A stretch of DNA of 25,432 nucleotides from Lachnospiraceae bacterium UBA6452. Lineage in GTDB: Bacteria; Bacillota; Clostridia; Lachnospirales; Lachnospiraceae. Made by a program: the position numbers and the translations under genes. The DNA lies in NCBI GenBank assembly GCA_002441865.1, contig DJNY01000213.1, positions 1 through 25,432 of the forward strand. Direction: 5' to 3'. Under the pieces are notes generated by a model, which saw nothing but the letters and a program-made list of their open reading frames with translations, was not told where the DNA came from and did no database searches. Every line of letters begins with the position of its first letter. The first letter of the stretch is position 1. Shown here piece by piece: positions 23,674-25,432 of this stretch.

Positions 23674-24195
23674 TTAATCTGTCTCCTTCTGTTTCTCAAA
23701 GATTGCCATATAAATAATATTTTCATATTGATCATCTACAAATACATCGTCCACAAAGCAGCCTTCCTTTTTAAATCCTGCTTTTTCATAACTTCTGATT
23801 GCCCTTTTATTTTTTTCCAGTACTCTGAGTGTAATTTTATGTAAACCCAGTTGCCTGAATCCATATTGCAAGATTAATTCTGCTGCTTCAGTTCCGTATC
23901 CTTTTCCCTGATACCGGTCTTCCCCAATAAAGATACCAAACTCTGCCTTTTTATTCTTCCGATCAATATCCCGCAAAAAAACTGATCCTATTTTATCTTT
24001 TCCCTTTACTTCTATCACAAACTGTGCAGCTTTTCCTGTCTCAACCATGGTATGCAGCCAATAATTATGACTTTCTTCCGTAAAAAGCCTTCGATCAAGG
24101 AACTGCCCCCTGACATGATTCCGCCATTTCACAATATTCTTTGTATCATCCTCCGATATTGGAAGCAGCTGCACCCTCGTACCTTCTATTATCAT
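23674..24195 (-). CDS. GNAT acetyltransferase, RimL/PseH-like, probable amino-sugar N-acetyltransferase
   Basis: This protein of 173 aa has one GNAT domain: an N-terminal VQLLPISEDDTKNIVKWRN, a central EFGIFIG strand, the acetyl-CoA pyrophosphate loop Q96-GKGYG, and the C-terminal LGLHKITLRVLEKNKRAIRSYEKAGF segment usual for the RimJ/RimL group. PseH, which acetylates a 4-amino-deoxysugar nucleotide, belongs to the same group. Between the aminotransferase and the polyprenyl-phosphate transferase, its natural substrate would be the 4-amino group made by the WecE-like enzyme. A start at 24213 would overlap wecE; I prefer 24195 because GAGG lies 8 bases before it and the result starts like the family. 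A protein N-acetyltransferase cannot be excluded. Confidence 0.8.
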   Translation of the reverse strand: MIIEGTRVQLLPISEDDTKNIVKWRNHVRGQFLDRRLFTEESHNYWLHTMVETGKAAQFVIEVKGKDKIGSVFLRDIDRKNKKAEFGIFIGEDRYQGKGYGTEAAELILQYGFRQLGLHKITLRVLEKNKRAIRSYEKAGFKKEGCFVDDVFVDDQYENIIYMAIFEKQKETD

Positions 24196-24205
24196 ATTTC
24201 CAGCC

Positions 24206-25333
24206 TCACGCATAAAATTTTTTCACCATCTCGATCACATATGCTCTGTCCTCTTCTGCGAGATGATAATACATTGGCAGCCTGACAAGTCGTTCACTTT
24301 CCTTTGTAGTATATACATCCTCTCCATGAAATCTTCCATATTTCTTACCGGCCGGCGAAGTATGTAATGGTATATAATGAAAAACTGCAAGTATTCCATG
24401 CTCTTTCAAATAAGCGATAAATCTTGTCCTTTCTTCTATATCTTTCGTTTTCAGATAAAACATATGGGCATTATGCGTACATTCCTTTGGTATATAAGGC
24501 AATTCTATCCGTCCGCATTCCTCCAACGGTTTTAACGCCTCGTAGTATGCATTCCAGGAGATCAGTCTGTTTTTATTGATCTCTTCTGCCATTTCAAGCT
24601 GCGCCCATAAATAGGCCGCATTCAGTTCACTCGGCAAATAAGAAGATCCTGCCTCGATCCATGTATATTTATCAATCTGTCCCCTGTGAAATTTACTTCT
24701 GTTTGTCCCCTTTTCCCGGATAATTTCTGCGAGGTCTGCGTTCTCCCTGTCTTTGATCAGCAGTGCGCCGCCTTCTCCCATACTGTAATTCTTTGTCTCA
24801 TGAAAACTATAGCAGCCATAATCCCCGATCGTCCCTAACGCTTTTCCTTTATATGTACTCATCATTCCCTGGGCCGCATCTTCCACAACTGCCAGGTGAT
24901 ATTTGGATGCAATCGCCATAATTTTATCCATATCACAGGAAACCCCTGCATAATGTACCGGTACTATCGCTTTTGTCTTTTCCGTGATTGCATCTTCGAT
25001 CAGATCTGCATTGATATTCATCGTTCTCGGATCTATATCAACAAATACAGCCGTTGCGCCGCGCAATACAAATGCATCTGCTGTCGATACAAACGTATAT
25101 GCAGGCATGATCACCTCGTCCCCTTCTTTTATATCCAGCAAAAGTGCTGCCATTTCCGTTGCATGTGTACATGATGTAGTAAGGAGGGCTTTGGCTGTAC
25201 CTGTCTTTTCTTCTATCCATGCGCTGCACTTTTTTGTAAACTGTCCGTCTCCACATATTTTATGTGCATCTACAGCTTCTTTTATATAATCCATTTCATT
25301 TCCGGTAAAGGGCGGTATATTAAAGTTGATCAT
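24206..25333 (-). CDS. wecE: dTDP-4-keto-6-deoxyglucose aminotransferase, WecE/RffA type (DegT/DnrJ/EryC1 family)
   Basis: This PLP enzyme of 375 aa closely follows E. coli WecE, which converts dTDP-4-keto-6-deoxy-D-glucose to dTDP-4-amino-4,6-dideoxy-D-galactose (dTDP-Fuc4N). Shared blocks include GDGQFTKKC, EMAALLLDIKEGDEVIMP, YTFVSTADAFVLRGA, PVHYAG, VVEDAAQG, STYKGKALGTIGDYGC, EIIREKGTNRS, KYTWIEAGSSYLPSEL, VFHYIPLH and YTTKESERL. The PLP lysine is in FHETKNY (K181 with this start). A TTG 6 bases upstream is also open; I chose ATG 25333 because GGAAGGG lies 7 bases before it and E. coli WecE begins at the equivalent Met. The dTDP-sugar precursor genes (rmlA, rmlB) are not in the window. 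It is the first complete gene of the cassette. Confidence 0.92.
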   Translation of the reverse strand: MINFNIPPFTGNEMDYIKEAVDAHKICGDGQFTKKCSAWIEEKTGTAKALLTTSCTHATEMAALLLDIKEGDEVIMPAYTFVSTADAFVLRGATAVFVDIDPRTMNINADLIEDAITEKTKAIVPVHYAGVSCDMDKIMAIASKYHLAVVEDAAQGMMSTYKGKALGTIGDYGCYSFHETKNYSMGEGGALLIKDRENADLAEIIREKGTNRSKFHRGQIDKYTWIEAGSSYLPSELNAAYLWAQLEMAEEINKNRLISWNAYYEALKPLEECGRIELPYIPKECTHNAHMFYLKTKDIEERTRFIAYLKEHGILAVFHYIPLHTSPAGKKYGRFHGEDVYTTKESERLVRLPMYYHLAEEDRAYVIEMVKKFYA

Positions 25334-25358
25334 CTGCAATCCCTTCCATCCTTATATT

Positions 25359-25432
25359 TTATTCCATATATTTCTTATAATAACTCATCCGGTGTACTAT
25401 CGCAACCGTTCGCCGGCCAAATCCAAAAGGAG
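25359..25432 (-). CDS. Possible C-terminal end of an upstream gene of unknown function
   Basis: One minus-strand frame is open from the right edge to a TAA at 25359, giving 23 codons that end in HRMSYYKKYME. The stop is 25 bases before the wecE start, a typical operon spacing. The stretch is too short to identify and could be open by chance. Confidence 0.3.
   Translation of the reverse strand, partial: PFGFGRRTVAIVHRMSYYKKYME

Noticed and set aside
1..25432. CRISPR arrays, insertion sequences, tRNA or rRNA genes, phage genes
   Set aside because: I saw no regularly spaced direct repeats, transposase or integrase motifs, terminal inverted repeats with target duplications, or RNA gene signatures.

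Overview
The window looks like chromosomal DNA of a low-to-mid GC Gram-positive anaerobe of the Clostridia, most likely a Lachnospiraceae member. This rests on the CodY N-terminus at the left edge, the topA-codY order typical of Firmicutes, strong GGAGG-type ribosome binding sites, and a Gram-positive type IV pilus locus with a fused PilM-PilN and no secretin. Every gene I can support is on the minus strand, so transcription runs from high to low coordinates. Gene names come from reading the proteins, not from searches.

Right part (about 25432 to 22019): a sugar cassette. In transcription order it has the tail of an unidentified ORF, a WecE-type dTDP-4-keto-6-deoxyglucose aminotransferase, a GNAT acetyltransferase, an ArnC/GtrB-like polyprenyl-phosphate glycosyltransferase with two C-terminal membrane helices, and two overlapping four-helix SMR/EamA-type proteins resembling the ArnE/ArnF flippase pair. 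Together they could make a 4-amino-4,6-dideoxyhexose, acylate it, load it on undecaprenyl phosphate and flip it outward. A short hairpin with a U-rich tail probably ends this unit.

Middle and left (21724 to 2476): one long type IV pilus operon of twelve genes. A good sigma-A promoter and a structured 5' leader precede pilB, which carries two MshEN motifs of the kind known to bind c-di-GMP. Then follow pilC, two tandem type IV pilins, prepilin peptidase pilD, a pilM-pilN fusion, and pilO with an Ala/Thr/Asp repeat linker. Next are four minor-pilin-like proteins: PilV-like (470 aa), PilX/GspK-like (about 784 aa, without Glu5), GspH/FimU-like (176 aa) and PilW-like (775 aa). The last gene encodes a 1618-aa secreted protein with a Sec signal, no anchor, repeated modules and Asp-rich putative calcium loops. 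A hairpin terminator follows it. No pilT retraction ATPase lies in the window.

The last five genes recall the Gram-negative fimU-pilV-pilW-pilX-pilY1 set, which builds the pilus tip. My main proposal is that the 1618-aa protein is the tip adhesin or sensor of this Gram-positive pilus, an analogue of PilY1 rather than a recognisable homologue.

Far left (2377 to 1): topA with its own promoter, then the first 30 codons of codY behind a promoter overlapped by a perfect 15-bp palindrome.
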